Source: Thermaerobacillus caldiproteolyticus (GTDB lineage: Bacteria > Bacillota > Bacilli > Bacillales > Anoxybacillaceae). From it: a stretch of DNA of 54,998 nucleotides. The stretch lies in contig NZ_JACDUT010000016.1 of NCBI RefSeq assembly GCF_013761245.1, positions 1-54,998 on the forward strand. Reading direction: 5' to 3'. A model generated the notes under the pieces. The model did not search any database, had not been told where the DNA came from, and worked only from the letters and a program-made list of their open reading frames with translations. The position numbers were made by a program, and so were the translations under genes. Every line of letters starts with the position of its first letter. The stretch's first letter is position 1. Positions 1-9,041 of the stretch are shown in pieces.

Positions 1-95
<95 letters not shown>

Positions 96-109
96 GATAG
101 TGAGAGGTA

Positions 110-148
110 AAAGGACTGATTAAGTGATTCACTTAATCGGTCCTTTTT
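110..148 (+). terminator. rRNA operon intrinsic terminator
   Basis: A 14-bp stem (GGACTGATTAAGTG against CACTTAATCGGTCC, one G-U pair) with a 3-base loop is followed by a run of T. It lies 15 bases after the 5S end. Confidence 0.92.
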
Positions 149-317
149 TCTTTAGGCAAACAAACTACTAGCAGTCTAGTCTTGTCATTTTGTGTTTAAA
201 TTTGCTCTCTACGTTCTATTCCATCTCATCGTTTTTTATCTCATGTTCAACTCAATCTGCTATTTTTTTATGATTATAAATAAATTTGAAAATTTGTAAA
301 AGATATTAACAACTTGT

Positions 318-347
318 TTGACATTCCTACTTCAAACCAGATATTTT
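318..347 (+). promoter_or_regulatory. candidate sigma-A promoter for glnQHMP
   Basis: TTGACA at 318-323 and TATTTT at 342-347 are 18 bases apart, 90 bases before the glnQ start. The rest of 149-436 is AT-rich with no ORF or structure I can support. Confidence 0.45.
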
Positions 348-436
348 TTAAAAAAAACTTGCAAAAATAGGACTTCTCCTGCGACAAGTGAAATAAACAT
401 GAAATGAAGGACAATCATTTGAGAAGGAGGGAAGAT

Positions 437-1165
437 ATGATCGTATTTCGGAACGTCAATAAATACTACGGTACTTTTCATGTGTTGAAAGATATTAACC
501 TTGAAGTGAATAAGGGAGAAGTCGTGGTTATTATCGGTCCTTCTGGTTCAGGGAAGAGTACAATGTTACGGTGTATTAATCGTCTTGAAGCCATTACAAG
601 TGGCGAATTGCTTGTTAATGGTGTAAAAGTCCATGATAAACATACGAATGTTAATGAATTGCGAAGAAATATCGGTATGGTCTTTCAACACTTTAATCTG
701 TATCCTCATAAAACCGTTTTGCAAAATATTACGCTAGCTCCGATTAAAGTTCTTGGACAGTCGAAAGAAGAGGCGGAAAAAACAGCAATCTACTATTTAG
801 AAAAGGTAGGAATTCCTGATAAAGCTCATGCGTACCCTTCCCAACTATCGGGCGGACAGCAACAAAGAGTAGCTATTGCAAGAGGATTGGCAATGAAACC
901 GAGCATTATGTTATTTGATGAACCTACTTCAGCTCTTGATCCTGAAATGATCGGTGAAGTGTTAGATGTCATGAAATCTCTAGCGAGAGAAGGAATGACG
1001 ATGGTCGTAGTGACGCATGAAATGGGATTTGCTCGCGAAGTGGCAAATCGAATCGTTTTCATGGATGAAGGGAGAATTATTGAAGAAGGAGAGCCGACGC
1101 AGTTTTTTGCTAATCCGAAGGAAGAAAGAACGAGAGAATTTTTAGGAAAAGTGTTAAATCATTAA
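437..1165 (+). CDS. glnQ: polar amino acid (glutamine-type) ABC transporter, ATP-binding protein
   Basis: This is the cytoplasmic ATPase that powers uptake of a polar amino acid, probably glutamine or glutamate. Seen in the 242-residue product: Walker A GPSGSGKS near residues 34-41, Q-loop in MVFQHF, signature LSGGQQQR near 137-144, Walker B IMLFDEP near 157-163 and the switch His in VVTHEM. The start at 437 (ATG) is preferred over the in-frame ATG at 404 because AAGGAGG sits at 424-430 with normal spacing and MIVFRNV is a typical family start. It is the first gene of glnQ-glnH-glnM-glnP, the same order as B. subtilis glnQHMP. Substrate is inferred from that synteny, not proven. Confidence 0.92.
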   Translation: MIVFRNVNKYYGTFHVLKDINLEVNKGEVVVIIGPSGSGKSTMLRCINRLEAITSGELLVNGVKVHDKHTNVNELRRNIGMVFQHFNLYPHKTVLQNITLAPIKVLGQSKEEAEKTAIYYLEKVGIPDKAHAYPSQLSGGQQQRVAIARGLAMKPSIMLFDEPTSALDPEMIGEVLDVMKSLAREGMTMVVVTHEMGFAREVANRIVFMDEGRIIEEGEPTQFFANPKEERTREFLGKVLNH

Positions 1166-1186
1166 CCAAAGTAAGGGGGATGTCAA

Positions 1187-1990
1187 GTGAAAAAACTTAT
1201 CAAATGGGTATGTATTAGTTTTCTTTTTTGTTTAGCCGTTGCCTTTGTAGGCGGGTGTAGTAAGTCGACAGATGAAAATGCCAATGTGAATGCATTAGAA
1301 AAAATAAAAAAACGCGGAAAATTAATTGTCGGTGTAAAAAATGATACGTACTTATTCGGCTATAAAGATCCGAAAACAGGGAAAGTAGAAGGATTTGATA
1401 TCGATATTGCGAAGGCGTTAGCCAAAGATATTCTTGGAGATGAGAATAAAGTAGAGTTTAAAGAAGTAACGTCTAAAACTCGCATTCCAATGCTGAAAAA
1501 CGGGGAAATTGACGCGATTATTGCTACGATGACGATTACCGAAGAACGGAAGAAAGAAGTAGATTTCTCGGATGTATACTTTGATGCTGGACAATCATTG
1601 CTGGTGAAAAAAGGAAGTCCGATTAAAAGCGTAAAGGACTTAAAAAAGGGAACAAAAGTGTTGGCGGTCAAAGGGGCCACGTCTGTAGATAATATCAAAA
1701 AAGTGGCTCCGGAAGTGGAAGTGTTAGAATTTGAAAACTACGCTGAAGCATTCACCGCTTTGAAGTCTGGAAAAGGCGATGCACTTACGACGGATAATGC
1801 GATTTTGTACGGGATGGCCGCACAAGATCAAAATTATGAAGTAGTTGGAGGGACATTTACGGAGGAGCCATATGGAATTGCTGTAAAAAAAGGAGAAAAA
1901 GAATTTGTTCAGCGCATTAATGAATTTTTGAAAAAATTAAAGGATAGCGGAGAATATGACAAGATTAAAAATAAATGGATTAAAGAATAG
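1187..1990 (+). CDS. glnH: amino acid ABC transporter, substrate-binding lipoprotein
   Basis: This is the extracytoplasmic ligand receptor of the transporter. The 267-residue product begins with Lys residues, a hydrophobic signal segment and a lipobox VGGC with Cys24 as the lipidation site, so it should be anchored to the outer face of the membrane. The body has the bacterial SBP family 3 signatures: IKKRGKLIVGVK at the start of lobe 1, GFDIDIAKAL, and DAIIATMTIT. The start is GTG at 1187, preceded by AAGGGGG. It lies 21 bases after glnQ and is followed by a hairpin. Amino acid specificity (glutamine or another polar residue) is inferred from operon order. Confidence 0.9.
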   Translation: MKKLIKWVCISFLFCLAVAFVGGCSKSTDENANVNALEKIKKRGKLIVGVKNDTYLFGYKDPKTGKVEGFDIDIAKALAKDILGDENKVEFKEVTSKTRIPMLKNGEIDAIIATMTITEERKKEVDFSDVYFDAGQSLLVKKGSPIKSVKDLKKGTKVLAVKGATSVDNIKKVAPEVEVLEFENYAEAFTALKSGKGDALTTDNAILYGMAAQDQNYEVVGGTFTEEPYGIAVKKGEKEFVQRINEFLKKLKDSGEYDKIKNKWIKE

Positions 1991-2001
1991 ATGAGCGTTA
2001 G

Positions 2002-2022
2002 GGATGGGCGAATAGCCCATCC
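2002..2022 (+). other. intercistronic hairpin between glnH and glnM
   Basis: A perfect 8-bp stem (GGATGGGC/GCCCATCC) with a 5-base loop and no T-run follows the glnH stop. Such hairpins after binding-protein genes often protect the upstream mRNA and help make binding protein in excess over permease. That role is inferred. Confidence 0.6.
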
Positions 2023-2049
2023 TTATATGTAAAGTAAGGGGGGAAGTAT

Positions 2050-2703
2050 ATGCTTGATTTCTCCATTTTGACCGATTATTTTGACCTTTATTTACAGGGA
2101 TTGTTGAATACGATCAAGATTAGTTTAATAGGGCTTGGGGGAAGCTTTGTTTTAGGAACCATCATTGCTGTGATGAGAATTGCTCCTGTACGAATAGTCA
2201 ACTGGATCGGAGCTTGTTATGTTGAATTTATTCGGAATATTCCGCTTATATTAATTGCTTTCTTTTTTTATAACGGTTTAAGTGCTTTTCATATTAATTT
2301 AAGCGGATTCACTGCCGGAACGATTGGGTTGTCCATTTATACAGCTGCGTTTATAGCGGAAGCAATAAGGGCCGGCATTCAATCAGTCGACAGAGGGCAA
2401 ATGGAGGCGGCTCGTTCGTCAGGGCTTACGTATATCCAAGCAATGAAATATGTCATTTTGCCGCAAGCGATTAAAATTGTCATTCCGCCCATTGGTAACC
2501 AGTTTTTAAACCTTGTGAAGAACTCGTCCATTTTAGGTGTTTTTGCAGGCTTTGACCTTATGTATTTTGGTGATATGATTCATGAAAAAACGTATGTCAC
2601 CTTTGATACATACATCTTCGTTGGAGCTTTTTATTTACTTTTAACGATACCATTAAGCTCTTTTGTTAGATATCTTGAACGGAGATTAGCAAGAGGTTAC
2701 TGA
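2050..2703 (+). CDS. glnM: amino acid ABC transporter permease
   Basis: This is one of two membrane subunits forming the transport channel. The 217-residue product has several hydrophobic segments. It also has the inner-membrane EAA loop typical of His/Glu/Gln permeases near residues 118-140 (QMEAARSSGLTYIQAMKYVI followed by LPQA), which contacts GlnQ. ATG at 2050 follows AAGGGGGG. The neighbour glnP has the same fold and starts 13 bases downstream, so the pair likely forms a heterodimer. Confidence 0.9.
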   Translation: MLDFSILTDYFDLYLQGLLNTIKISLIGLGGSFVLGTIIAVMRIAPVRIVNWIGACYVEFIRNIPLILIAFFFYNGLSAFHINLSGFTAGTIGLSIYTAAFIAEAIRAGIQSVDRGQMEAARSSGLTYIQAMKYVILPQAIKIVIPPIGNQFLNLVKNSSILGVFAGFDLMYFGDMIHEKTYVTFDTYIFVGAFYLLLTIPLSSFVRYLERRLARGY

Positions 2704-2716
2704 AAGGGGGATTTGC

Positions 2717-3394
2717 ATGGATTTTTCCGGCGCTTATTCTGCAGATCATCTCATTTATTTAGGAAAAGGTTTTATCGTGACGCTAGAAGTTGCCTTTATA
2801 TCTATCATATTCAGTTTTATTATCGGAAGCCTTGTTGGTACATTGCGGTATGCCGACATTCCCGTACTATCAAAAATAATGGCTGTCGGTGTGGAAACGA
2901 TTCGTAATTTACCACTTTTACTCATTATTTTTTTCACCTATTTTGCCTTGCCAGAAGTAGGGATCCAATTAAGCATATCGCTCGCTACCATCGCTGCATT
3001 GACGGTGTTTGAGTCAGCGATGATTTCGGAAATTGTTCGGAGCGGCTTATCTTCCATTCCAAAGGGACAAATTGAGGCAGCAAGAGCCTCAGGATTGACT
3101 TATATACAGACCCTATGGCATATTATTTTGCCGCAAGGTTTGAAAAGAATGATTCCCCCGCTAGTGAGCCAGTTCATTTCTTTGTTAAAAGATACATCGT
3201 TAGCAATTGTTATTTCTCTTCCGGAATTGTTGCATAATGCGAAAGTCATTTACAACGGAAATGTCAATTACGTAACGCCGATTTTGTTGCTGACGGCTCT
3301 AATGTATTTCGTGGTGAACTACATGTTGTCTTTACTTTCCCTTGCACTTGAACGTCGACTTGACAGAGATGGTAAAATAAAAATAGCCTCATAG
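2717..3394 (+). CDS. glnP: amino acid ABC transporter permease
   Basis: This is the second membrane subunit of the transporter, 225 residues, with the same family pattern as the preceding gene: hydrophobic segments and the EAA motif QIEAARASGLTY followed by LPQGLKRM. ATG at 2717 is preceded by AAAGGGGG. It is the last gene of the operon and is followed directly by a terminator. Homology between the two permeases is clear in the loop but the rest has diverged, so this is an old paralogue pair, not a recent duplication. Confidence 0.9.
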   Translation: MDFSGAYSADHLIYLGKGFIVTLEVAFISIIFSFIIGSLVGTLRYADIPVLSKIMAVGVETIRNLPLLLIIFFTYFALPEVGIQLSISLATIAALTVFESAMISEIVRSGLSSIPKGQIEAARASGLTYIQTLWHIILPQGLKRMIPPLVSQFISLLKDTSLAIVISLPELLHNAKVIYNGNVNYVTPILLLTALMYFVVNYMLSLLSLALERRLDRDGKIKIAS

Positions 3395-3400
3395 TCTATA

Positions 3401-3433
3401 AAAAGCAAGCATAGCTCTTGCTTTTATTTTTTT
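3401..3433 (+). terminator. terminator of glnQHMP
   Basis: AAAAGCAAG pairs with CTTGCTTTT around a 7-base loop and is followed by ATTTTTTT. Confidence 0.9.
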
Positions 3434-3560
3434 GACCAAAATGAATATAAAATCATTGCGTGATTTATTGATTTTCTACAACAAATTAGCGAAAAACACA
3501 TATCTTGTAAGTATAGAAACTTATAAAAAAGGGAAGGATGAAGGGTGGGAGGTGGAGAAG

Positions 3561-3761
3561 GTGTCGTCGACAGCCAATCATTCTGTGGGGGAAATATGCA
3601 TTGTTTGCGAACAGCGAAAAGAAAAAGGGATTCGCATTTATACACAGTTTCTTTGCGTAGACTGTGAAAAAGAAATCATTCAAACAGAAACAGATGATCC
3701 GAAATATCGTTTTTATCTACAACAATTAAAAAAAATCACAAATCGAGAAATATATTCATAG
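3561..3761 (+). CDS. csfB: anti-sigma-G factor Gin (CsfB)
   Basis: This small zinc-finger protein inhibits sigma-G (and sigma-E) during sporulation and keeps late forespore genes off until engulfment is complete. The 66-residue product has two CxxC knuckles at Cys13/Cys16 and Cys32/Cys35, as in the Gin family, and a charged C-terminal tail. An open frame runs upstream to 3432. The GTG at 3561 is chosen because GGGAGGTGG lies 6 bases before it and the length then matches B. subtilis CsfB (64 residues). Position downstream of an rRNA operon and upstream of yaaO and tmk supports the name. A sigma-F promoter is expected but I could not point to one. Confidence 0.85.
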   Translation: MSSTANHSVGEICIVCEQRKEKGIRIYTQFLCVDCEKEIIQTETDDPKYRFYLQQLKKITNREIYS

Positions 3762-3788
3762 GTCCTATTAATGGGGCCTGTTTTATTT
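3760..3788 (+). terminator. terminator after csfB
   Basis: AGGTCC pairs with GGGGCCT (one G-U) around TATTAAT, followed by TTTTATTTT. It begins inside the csfB stop codon. Confidence 0.7.
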
Positions 3789-3829
3789 TAATATATTTAT
3801 TGAAGAAGAAAAAAGGAATGTGGTCAAAC

Positions 3830-5257
3830 GTGAGTGATAATCAGCAAAAAACACCTTTATATACCGCTTTAAAGCGACATACTGCAGCAAATCCTTTATC
3901 TTTTCATGTTCCTGGCCATAAGTATGGAGCCGTATTTCCAAAAGCGGCACGGGGGGACTTTGAGCGTTTATTACAAATTGATGTGACTGAGTTGAGAGGA
4001 CTAGATGATTTGCACCACCCGGAATCCGTCATTGCCGAAGCACAGAGGTTGACGGCTGAATTTTATGGGGTGGATGAAACATTTTTTTTAGTCAACGGCT
4101 CAACGGTTGGTAATTTGGCGATGATTTTTGCGACATGTGAAGAAGAGAAAAAGGTGATTGTTCAGCGGAATTGTCATAAATCCATCATTCATGCTCTTCA
4201 GTTAGTGGGGGCGACTCCTATTTTTCTTCCACCGGAATTTGATCAAGATGTTTGTGTTGCTTCTTACGTTGCATATGAAACGGTAAAAGAGGTCATTGAA
4301 CTTCATCAAGATGCGAAAGCGTTAATTTTGACGAACCCCAACTATTACGGTATGGCGATCGATATGACCGAAATCGTAAACATAGCCCATTCTTATGAAA
4401 TTCCTGTGCTCGTTGATGAGGCGCACGGGGCCCATTTTATACTAGGCAGCCCGTTTCCGAAAACGGCTATCGCGTGCGGGGCAGATGTCGTCGTTCAATC
4501 GGCTCATAAAACGTTGCCGGCGATGACGATGGGTTCGTATTTACATGTCAATAGTTCATTCGTTGATAAAGAAAAACTGAAATATTTTTTACAAGTATTT
4601 CAGTCGAGCAGCCCTTCTTATCCCATTATGGCGTCGCTGGATGTAGCAAGAAGTTATTTAGCTAGTCTATCGCAGGACGATATTAATGAAATTGTCCAGC
4701 AAATTCGTTTGTTTAAAGAGTTGTTGAAGGAAATAGAAGGGGTAACCGTCGCAGAATCAACGGATCCATTGGTTACGACCGACTTATTGAAAATTACAGT
4801 GCAAACAAGAAGTTCCTTATCCGGTTATGAGCTGCAAGTACGATTAGAGAACGAAGGAATCTTTACCGAATTGGCGGATCCGTTGAATGTTTTATTTGTG
4901 TATCCGCTTGGATTGCTAGAGAATGTGCATGAGGTTGTAAGGAAAATAAAAAATGCATTCCAAGGTTTACGTCATCATGAACGAGAGTTTCGTCCATTTT
5001 CATTTCCAACGACTTCTTCTATCTCCTATAAGCATTTACGAAATGTAGCTAAAAAAGTGATCGATTTAGAAAAAGCGGAAGGGTTTGTGGCGGCAGAAAC
5101 AATCATTCCGTATCCCCCAGGTGTTCCTTTACTGCTTATGGGAGAAGTCATTCATAAGGAACATATCGAGCGTCTTATCGAATTGCAACAACATCGTTCC
5201 CATTTTCAAGGTGGAAAATTTTTATCTTCGTATCAAATTGAGGTATTTGAACGATAA
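3830..5257 (+). CDS. yaaO: Orn/Lys/Arg decarboxylase family PLP enzyme (YaaO)
   Basis: This is a fold-type I pyridoxal-phosphate decarboxylase of the SpeA/YaaO group. The PLP lysine is Lys227 in the SAHKTLPA motif. HVPGHK near the N terminus, VNGSTVGN and VDEAHGAH are also present. The substrate is not known; arginine or lysine are guesses from paralogy with SpeA. Length is 475 residues from GTG at 3830, which gives a start like B. subtilis YaaO (480 residues) shortly before TPLYTAL. ATG at 3818 is an alternative, but the AAAGGA at 3812-3817 would then be too close. It lies 28 bases before tmk, so the two are probably co-transcribed. Confidence 0.85.
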   Translation: MSDNQQKTPLYTALKRHTAANPLSFHVPGHKYGAVFPKAARGDFERLLQIDVTELRGLDDLHHPESVIAEAQRLTAEFYGVDETFFLVNGSTVGNLAMIFATCEEEKKVIVQRNCHKSIIHALQLVGATPIFLPPEFDQDVCVASYVAYETVKEVIELHQDAKALILTNPNYYGMAIDMTEIVNIAHSYEIPVLVDEAHGAHFILGSPFPKTAIACGADVVVQSAHKTLPAMTMGSYLHVNSSFVDKEKLKYFLQVFQSSSPSYPIMASLDVARSYLASLSQDDINEIVQQIRLFKELLKEIEGVTVAESTDPLVTTDLLKITVQTRSSLSGYELQVRLENEGIFTELADPLNVLFVYPLGLLENVHEVVRKIKNAFQGLRHHEREFRPFSFPTTSSISYKHLRNVAKKVIDLEKAEGFVAAETIIPYPPGVPLLLMGEVIHKEHIERLIELQQHRSHFQGGKFLSSYQIEVFER

Positions 5258-5285
5258 AAGTTTTGTATGAGAAAGGATGACAACG

Positions 5286-5918
5286 ATGCCAGGACATTTT
5301 TTTTCATTTGAAGGACCAGAAGGAGCAGGAAAAACAACAGTTATAACAAAGCTGACAGCATTTTTAAAAGAAAAAGGGTTCGATGTTGTCTCGACAAGGG
5401 AACCAGGGGGGATTGAGATCGCTGAGGAAATTCGCGCGATCATTTTAAATCCGCTACATACGAAAATGGATGGACGCACTGAGGCACTGCTTTATGCGGC
5501 TGCAAGAAGACAGCATCTTGTGGAGAAGATTATTCCGGCTCTAGAAAGCGGAAAAATTGTGTTATGTGACCGCTTTATTGATAGCTCCCTAGCTTATCAA
5601 GGATTTGCGAGAGGATTAGGGGTCGATGAAGTATTAAGCATTAATCAATTTGCGATTGACAAGTATTTTCCTTCGCTTACGGTGTATTTTGATTTAGACC
5701 CTCAGATTGGTTTAGAACGAATTGAGAAAAATCAATCGAGAGAGATCAATCGTCTTGATATGGAAAGTTTGTCGTTTCACAATAAAGTACGACAAGGATA
5801 TTTGCAGTTGGCGGAACGATTTTCCGACCGGATTGTTACAATTGATGCTTCGAAGTCGATAGACGAAGTGTTTGACATGACAGTAACGATCGTGATGGAA
5901 AAAATTTCGAGAAGATAA
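5286..5918 (+). CDS. tmk: thymidylate kinase
   Basis: Phosphorylates dTMP to dTDP in the dTTP pathway. The 210-residue product has the P-loop GPEGAGKTT near residues 10-18, the DR(F) motif in [14 protein letters not shown] and the TREPGG nucleotide-binding segment. ATG at 5286 is chosen over 5277: AAAGGA at 5272-5277 would overlap the earlier ATG, and the later one aligns residue for residue with B. subtilis Tmk. In B. subtilis darA and yaaR follow; here holB comes next after 83 bases. Confidence 0.95.
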   Translation: MPGHFFSFEGPEGAGKTTVITKLTAFLKEKGFDVVSTREPGGIEIAEEIRAIILNPLHTKMDGRTEALLYAAARRQHLVEKIIPALESGKIVLCDRFIDSSLAYQGFARGLGVDEVLSINQFAIDKYFPSLTVYFDLDPQIGLERIEKNQSREINRLDMESLSFHNKVRQGYLQLAERFSDRIVTIDASKSIDEVFDMTVTIVMEKISRR

Positions 5919-6001
5919 AAGCGGTTCTTTCATGAAACAGAACATGATGAAATCATCAAGACATGTTAGAATAACAATAAAAAGATAAGAGAGTGATGAA
6001 C

Positions 6002-7006
6002 GTGGCTGTTGTATGGGAACAGCTTGAACAATATCAGCCTACAGTTATGAAAATGCTCGCCAAAAGCATTGAAAAAGGACGGGTGGCTCACGCATATTTG
6101 TTTGAAGGGCAACGGGGGACGGGAAAAAAAGAAGTAAGCCTCTTATTTGCGAAAAGTTTATTTTGTCTGAATCGAAAAGGATACCAACCTTGTCATGAAT
6201 GTAGAAATTGTCGAAGAATCGATTCCGGAAACCATCCAGATGTTCATGTTATTGAGCCGGATGGGCAGTCGATTAAAAAAGGGCAAATCGAAGCACTGCA
6301 AGAGGAATTTTCAAAAACGGGTGTCGAATCCAATCAAAAGCTCTACATTGTTGAGCACGCTGATAAAATGACGACCAATGCAGCCAATAGTTTATTGAAG
6401 TTTTTGGAGGAGCCGCATCCGGGAACGACTGCTATTTTATTGACGGAACAATATCACCGCATGTTATCAACGATTATTTCTCGATGTCAAGTGTTATCGT
6501 TTCAACCATTACCACCGACAGTCCTCGCTACGTATTTACAAGAACAACAAATTCCACCTCACCTCGCCCTTCTTGCCGCCCATGTCACGAACAATCGGGA
6601 GGAAGCGCTCGAACTAAGTCGAGATGATTGGTTTGCGCAAGCGCGAAAAATAGTGTTACAATTATATGAAGCGCTCAACAAGAGCGATTTACGAGCTCTT
6701 TTTATCATACAACAACAGTGGATTCCGCACTTTCAAGAGAAACAGCAAGCGGATTTAGGATTGGATTTATTATTGTATATATATAAGGATATGATGTATA
6801 TCCAATTAGGCGAGCTAGAAAAAGTGATTTACCGTGACCGGATGAACGATTTACAGCAATGGGCAATGGCCTGTTCACAAAAACGGATCATTGAAAATAT
6901 GTCGATCATTTTGCAGGCGAAAGCGCGTTTAAATACAAATATGAATGTGCATTTGTTAATGGAGCAACTTATCCTCAATTTAAAGGAGGGAAGGGCATTT
7001 GTATAA
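6002..7006 (+). CDS. holB: DNA polymerase III delta' subunit
   Basis: Subunit of the clamp-loader complex that places the beta clamp on DNA. The 334-residue product has a P-loop-like GQRGTGKK segment near residue 40, a Cys-rich zinc module (CHECRNC) near 60-66, and the LLKFLEEP and ISRCQ (SRC) motifs of clamp-loader ATPases. GTG at 6002 gives an N terminus like B. subtilis HolB; an in-frame ATG at 5993 has no better ribosome-binding site. It overlaps ricT by 8 bases, which suggests translational coupling. The 83 bases after tmk hold neither darA nor yaaR. Confidence 0.93.
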   Translation: MAVVWEQLEQYQPTVMKMLAKSIEKGRVAHAYLFEGQRGTGKKEVSLLFAKSLFCLNRKGYQPCHECRNCRRIDSGNHPDVHVIEPDGQSIKKGQIEALQEEFSKTGVESNQKLYIVEHADKMTTNAANSLLKFLEEPHPGTTAILLTEQYHRMLSTIISRCQVLSFQPLPPTVLATYLQEQQIPPHLALLAAHVTNNREEALELSRDDWFAQARKIVLQLYEALNKSDLRALFIIQQQWIPHFQEKQQADLGLDLLLYIYKDMMYIQLGELEKVIYRDRMNDLQQWAMACSQKRIIENMSIILQAKARLNTNMNVHLLMEQLILNLKEGRAFV

Positions 7007-7826
7007 TGTAGTCGGTGTTCGTTTTAAAAAAGCCGGGAAAATTTATTATTTTGATCCAGGGGAATTAACGATTCCAAACGGAGAATTTGTCATCGTGGAA
7101 ACCGTTCGCGGTATTGAGTTTGGCAAGGTTGTTATTAGTAACAAACAAGTGGGCGAGAACGATATTGTGCTACCTTTAAAGAAAGTGATTCGCATTGCTG
7201 ATGCGAAAGATAAGCTTGTTGTCGAAGAAAATAAAAAAGCGGCACAAGAGGCGTATCACATTTGTTTGAAAAAAGTAGAAGAGCACGGTCTTGAGATGAA
7301 ACTTGTGGACGTGGAATATACATTTGATCGCAATAAAGTCATTTTTTATTTTACAGCCGACGGACGAGTCGATTTTCGCGAGCTTGTCAAGGATTTGGCT
7401 GCGATTTTCCGTACGCGTATTGAATTGCGGCAAATCGGAGTGCGGGATGAAGCGAAAATGCTTGGGGGAATCGGGCCATGCGGAAGAATGCTTTGTTGCT
7501 CTACTTTTTTAGGAGATTTTGACCCTGTGTCCATCAAAATGGCCAAAGACCAAAATTTATCATTGAATCCGACGAAAATTTCCGGTCTTTGTGGCCGGTT
7601 AATGTGTTGCTTAAAGTATGAAAATGATGAATACGAAACAGCGAAGGAACAACTTCCTGATTTAGGAGAGTACATTGAAACTCCTCACGGTCTTGGAAAG
7701 GTGATCGGGTTAAATATTTTAGAAAGAGTGCTACAAGTGGAGTTACCGGAGCATGAGCGAGTGGTAGAATATACAATCGATGAATTAATCAAAGAAGGAG
7801 CCTTATCGATTCAAGCCACAGATTAA
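6999..7826 (+). CDS. ricT: PSP1-domain protein RicT (YaaT), Ric complex subunit
   Basis: In B. subtilis RicT joins RicA and RicF in an Fe-S-bearing complex that promotes phosphorelay activity, competence, biofilm formation and RNase Y-dependent mRNA maturation. The 275-residue product begins like B. subtilis YaaT ([14 protein letters not shown]). It carries two Cys clusters, CGRMLCC and CGRLMCC, around residues 160-204, which fit the cluster ligands. The start is TTG at 6999, fixed by AAAGGAGGG at 6982-6990 and by the absence of any other suitable start. It overlaps the holB end by 8 bases, and yabA follows after 14 bases. Confidence 0.92.
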   Translation: MYNVVGVRFKKAGKIYYFDPGELTIPNGEFVIVETVRGIEFGKVVISNKQVGENDIVLPLKKVIRIADAKDKLVVEENKKAAQEAYHICLKKVEEHGLEMKLVDVEYTFDRNKVIFYFTADGRVDFRELVKDLAAIFRTRIELRQIGVRDEAKMLGGIGPCGRMLCCSTFLGDFDPVSIKMAKDQNLSLNPTKISGLCGRLMCCLKYENDEYETAKEQLPDLGEYIETPHGLGKVIGLNILERVLQVELPEHERVVEYTIDELIKEGALSIQATD

Positions 7827-7840
7827 TGAGGTGGATTTAC

Positions 7841-8203
7841 GTGGATAAGAAAGAGATATTTCAATCGGTAACAAGTATGGAAGAACAAATTAGCCATTTG
7901 TACCGTCAACTTGTTGAACTGAAAGAACATCTTGCTCAACTGCTTGAGGAGAACCAACGTTTACACATGGAAAATGAACATTTGCGCCAGCGACTTGAGC
8001 AAATAACTGAGGAAACAATGGTGATAGAAAGAAAAGGAAAATCCAACAAACATAAGCAGGAAAGAAAGTTAATTGATATCGGCGAAGGATATGATAACTT
8101 AGCGCGGCTCTATCAGGAAGGGTTTCATATTTGCAACGTTCATTATGGAAGTGTTCGAGAAGGAGATTGTCTGTTTTGCTTATCTTTTTTAAATAAAAAA
8201 TAA
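7841..8203 (+). CDS. yabA: replication initiation control protein YabA
   Basis: YabA bridges DnaA and the DnaN clamp and limits over-initiation at oriC. The 120-residue product has an N-terminal leucine-rich coiled coil (about residues 5-60, with [18 protein letters not shown]) that oligomerises. After a basic linker comes a C-terminal zinc-binding region with His96, Cys98, Cys110 and Cys113. The start is GTG at 7841, preceded by TGAGGTGG; the in-frame ATG at 7826 overlaps the ricT stop and has no ribosome-binding site of its own. It is followed by a terminator. Confidence 0.92.
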   Translation: MDKKEIFQSVTSMEEQISHLYRQLVELKEHLAQLLEENQRLHMENEHLRQRLEQITEETMVIERKGKSNKHKQERKLIDIGEGYDNLARLYQEGFHICNVHYGSVREGDCLFCLSFLNKK

Positions 8204-8220
8204 AATAAGGAAGCGATAAA

Positions 8221-8250
8221 GCCTTTCCAAATAAGGAGAGGCTCTTTTCT
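8221..8250 (+). terminator. terminator after yabA
   Basis: GCCTTTCC pairs with GGAGAGGC around AAATAA, followed by TCTTTTCTT. Confidence 0.8.
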
Positions 8251-8277
8251 TGAAGATGGTGAAAGAGGGTATGGCAA

Positions 8278-9024
8278 GTGATTGAGCTATATGATGATGA
8301 AAGACTGGATTATCTTTTAAATGAAGACATGAGGATTATTCAAAGCCCGTCTGTTTTTGCGTTTTCTTTAGACGCTGTGTTGTTGGCGAAATTTGCGTAT
8401 ATGCCGATTCAAAAAGGGCAAATTGTTGATTTATGTACGGGCAATGGTGTCATTCCTCTATTATTAAGTAAAAGAACGAAAGGGAAAATTATTGGTGTTG
8501 AAATTCAAGAACGCCTTTATGACATGGCGAGGCGAAGCGTCCAATATAATCAATTAGAAGAGCAAATTGAAATTATTCATGGGGATATTAAGGATATGCC
8601 GCGTCAACTAGGGTATAGCAAGTATGATGTAGTGACGTGCAATCCTCCATATTTTCCGACCATTAGTGCTGATGAGATGAATAAAAATCGGCACTTTGCG
8701 ATTGCCCGTCACGAAATTTACTGCACATTAGAGGATGTCATTAAAGTAAGCAGCCAATTGTTGAAACAAGGAGGAAAAGCGGCATTTGTTCATCGGCCAG
8801 GGCGCTTGTTAGATATTGTGACGTTAATGAGACAATATCGGTTAGAGCCGAAACGATTGCGCTTTGTTTATCCGAAAATGGCGAAAGAGGCGAATACGAT
8901 TTTAATTGAAGGTATCAAAGATGGAAGTCCTGATTTAAAAATTTTACCGCCTCTTATTGTATATAATGATCATAATGAGTACACAGATGAAGTGAAGCAA
9001 ATCTTGTATGGAACTTCATCGTAA
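8278..9024 (+). CDS. trmN6: tRNA1(Val) (adenine(37)-N6)-methyltransferase (YabB)
   Basis: This is a class I SAM-dependent methyltransferase expected to make m6A37 in tRNA-Val. The 248-residue product shows the SAM-binding loop [12 protein letters not shown] near residues 48-60, the acidic GVEIQE strand end, and the catalytic NPPY tetrad (CNPPYFP) typical of N6-adenine enzymes. The start is GTG at 8278 with AAAGAGGG upstream; the ATG at 8271 is out of frame. It is followed by rsmI after 17 bases. yazA, which lies between these two genes in B. subtilis, is missing. Confidence 0.85.
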   Translation: MIELYDDERLDYLLNEDMRIIQSPSVFAFSLDAVLLAKFAYMPIQKGQIVDLCTGNGVIPLLLSKRTKGKIIGVEIQERLYDMARRSVQYNQLEEQIEIIHGDIKDMPRQLGYSKYDVVTCNPPYFPTISADEMNKNRHFAIARHEIYCTLEDVIKVSSQLLKQGGKAAFVHRPGRLLDIVTLMRQYRLEPKRLRFVYPKMAKEANTILIEGIKDGSPDLKILPPLIVYNDHNEYTDEVKQILYGTSS

Positions 9025-9041
9025 AGGAGTAAAGAAGAGAT

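Noticed and set aside
404-436. eleven extra N-terminal codons of glnQ
   Set aside because: The ATG at 437 has the good Shine-Dalgarno and the family start.
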